Shown here: in pieces, positions 33,424-34,208 of the stretch
Layout: each line of letters begins with the position of its first letter
How positions within the stretch are numbered: position 1 is the stretch's first letter
Notes under the pieces: model-generated
Told to the model about the DNA's origin: nothing
The model's input: only the letters and a program-made list of their open reading frames with translations
The model's database searches: none
NCBI GenBank assembly: GCA_964479695.1
Contig: CAYZSO010000033.1
Span: 1 to 34,208, forward strand
From: JAAYZH01 sp964479695
GTDB lineage: Bacteria; Bacillota; Clostridia; Saccharofermentanales; Fastidiosipilaceae
Length of the DNA: 34,208 nucleotides
Direction of reading: 5' to 3'
Position numbers and translations under genes: made by a program

Positions 33424-33915
33424 TCAGGTAACAAAAATCTTCTCAGGATCCTTGCCTTCTTTGTCCGCACGAACAACTAACACATCGCAAGCCGCGTGCT
33501 TCACCACGTGGGTCGTAACAGAACCCAGCATAGCTTGCTCAAAGCGGCTCATACCCGTGGCACCCATGACGATCAAGTCGATGCCAAACTGCTCCGGCAA
33601 CTGTGTAGCGATTTCAACACGCGGACGCCCCTGTCTGATGTCGACGACAACTTCGCCGACGCCTTTCTTCAAAGCCCACTCACGGTAGGTCTCCATCATT
33701 TTCTTGGCTAGCTCTTCAGCCTGCGAAATGAACGCGGACTTATCAAAATTGAAGTCATACTGCGGCAAAAGCGAAAACGTAAAATTGTCAATGACATGGA
33801 CGAGATATAAAACACCACCGTTGCGGATCGCAATATCCGCTGCTTTCTTAAAAGCAATCTCACTTGCTTCTGACCCGTCAATTGGGGTCATGATTTTCTT
33901 GTACTCATGGATCAT
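33424..33915 (-). CDS. Universal stress protein, UspA family
   Basis: 163-aa single USP domain protein, cytoplasmic, usually induced by starvation or redox stress. The N-terminal strand YKKIMTPIDGSEASEIAFKKA and the ATP-binding motif GATGMSRFEQAMLGSVTTHVVKHA near the C-terminus are present, which indicates the ATP-binding class. AGGAGG lies just before the ATG. It is probably the first gene of a unit with the aldo-keto reductase. Confidence 0.93.
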   Translation of the reverse strand: MIHEYKKIMTPIDGSEASEIAFKKAADIAIRNGGVLYLVHVIDNFTFSLLPQYDFNFDKSAFISQAEELAKKMMETYREWALKKGVGEVVVDIRQGRPRVEIATQLPEQFGIDLIVMGATGMSRFEQAMLGSVTTHVVKHAACDVLVVRADKEGKDPEKIFVT

Positions 33916-34091
33916 GGGGTAACCTCCTTTATAGGTTCTCGAACTTCTTGCATATCTATTGTAATAGCCTCGCCAATGTTTTGCTAGAACAAATCAGATA
34001 AATTATCTAATTTGTCAAGATTTTACGCTTCAAGGAGTAATGAGTGTGAATTCGGTGTTACGCTTCTCGTTCCAATTTTCCCGGCAAAAAC

Positions 34092-34127
34092 TCACTTCAT
34101 ATGTTTAAAAATAAACTTATGTAGTGA
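34092..34127. repeat. Palindromic repeat copy 6
   Basis: 16-bp arms TCACTTCATATGTTTA and TAAACTTATGTAGTGA with two mismatches and an AAAA loop. Same orientation as copy 3. It lies upstream of the universal stress protein gene. Confidence 0.8.
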
Positions 34128-34208
34128 ATCTTCAAATTTTGCGCCAACCCACCGGCGGCGTAAACTTGTTGGTGGTTGGGCAAAGCGCTCTCTAGGTGTT
34201 AAAAATGC

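Overview
The window looks like chromosomal DNA from an anaerobic, fermentative member of the Bacillota (probably Clostridia). The evidence is strong Shine-Dalgarno sequences (GGAGG type), Gram-positive-style lipoprotein solute-binding proteins, a bifunctional AdhE, sugar ABC and PTS systems, and no respiratory genes. No rRNA, tRNA or CRISPR was seen. Species cannot be named from the sequence alone.

Layout. (1) 212-11599, plus strand: a catabolic gene run with a CUT1 solute-binding lipoprotein, glycerol kinase, a GlpA-like dehydrogenase with a C-terminal Fe-S domain, a second FAD oxidoreductase, a DUF1667 protein, two CUT1 permeases, an AraC regulator and a cytoplasmic GH31 glycosidase. Import of a sugar, an intracellular glycosidase and a full glycerol -> glycerol-3-phosphate -> DHAP branch, with no glycerol facilitator gene, suggest use of a glycerol glycoside such as glucosylglycerol, floridoside or a galactosylglycerol. 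(2) 11717-13405, minus: dGTPase. (3) 13568-16490, minus: an ascorbate-type PTS (IIC, IIB) with a Cof-type HAD phosphatase and no IIA. (4) 16896-18450, minus: two membrane proteins of unknown role, one with a bacterial PH domain. (5) 18809-21589, minus: AdhE with a Rex-like inverted repeat at its promoter. (6) 22906-26478, plus: an MntP-like manganese exporter, a tiny membrane protein, a TetR regulator and an AAA/DUF4143 ATPase. (7) 26688-31055, minus: a ChvE-GguA-GguB type monosaccharide ABC transporter. (8) 32452-33915, minus: an aldo-keto reductase and a universal stress protein.

The DNA-level structure is the most unusual part. The 10-bp palindrome TTTGGCCAAA occurs exactly 11 times (about 0.03 expected for random sequence), inside genes in all three reading frames and between genes. 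Six copies of a hairpin repeat with arms ACTACATAAGTTTA lie between genes. Their outer flanks differ from copy to copy but stay self-complementary in at least three copies, one of which is a perfect 50-bp palindrome. A roughly 420-bp non-coding element is present in two diverged, oppositely oriented copies 9 kb apart. Nearly every larger spacer holds short tandem repeats (periods 11 to 25), and several proteins carry matching low-complexity insertions.
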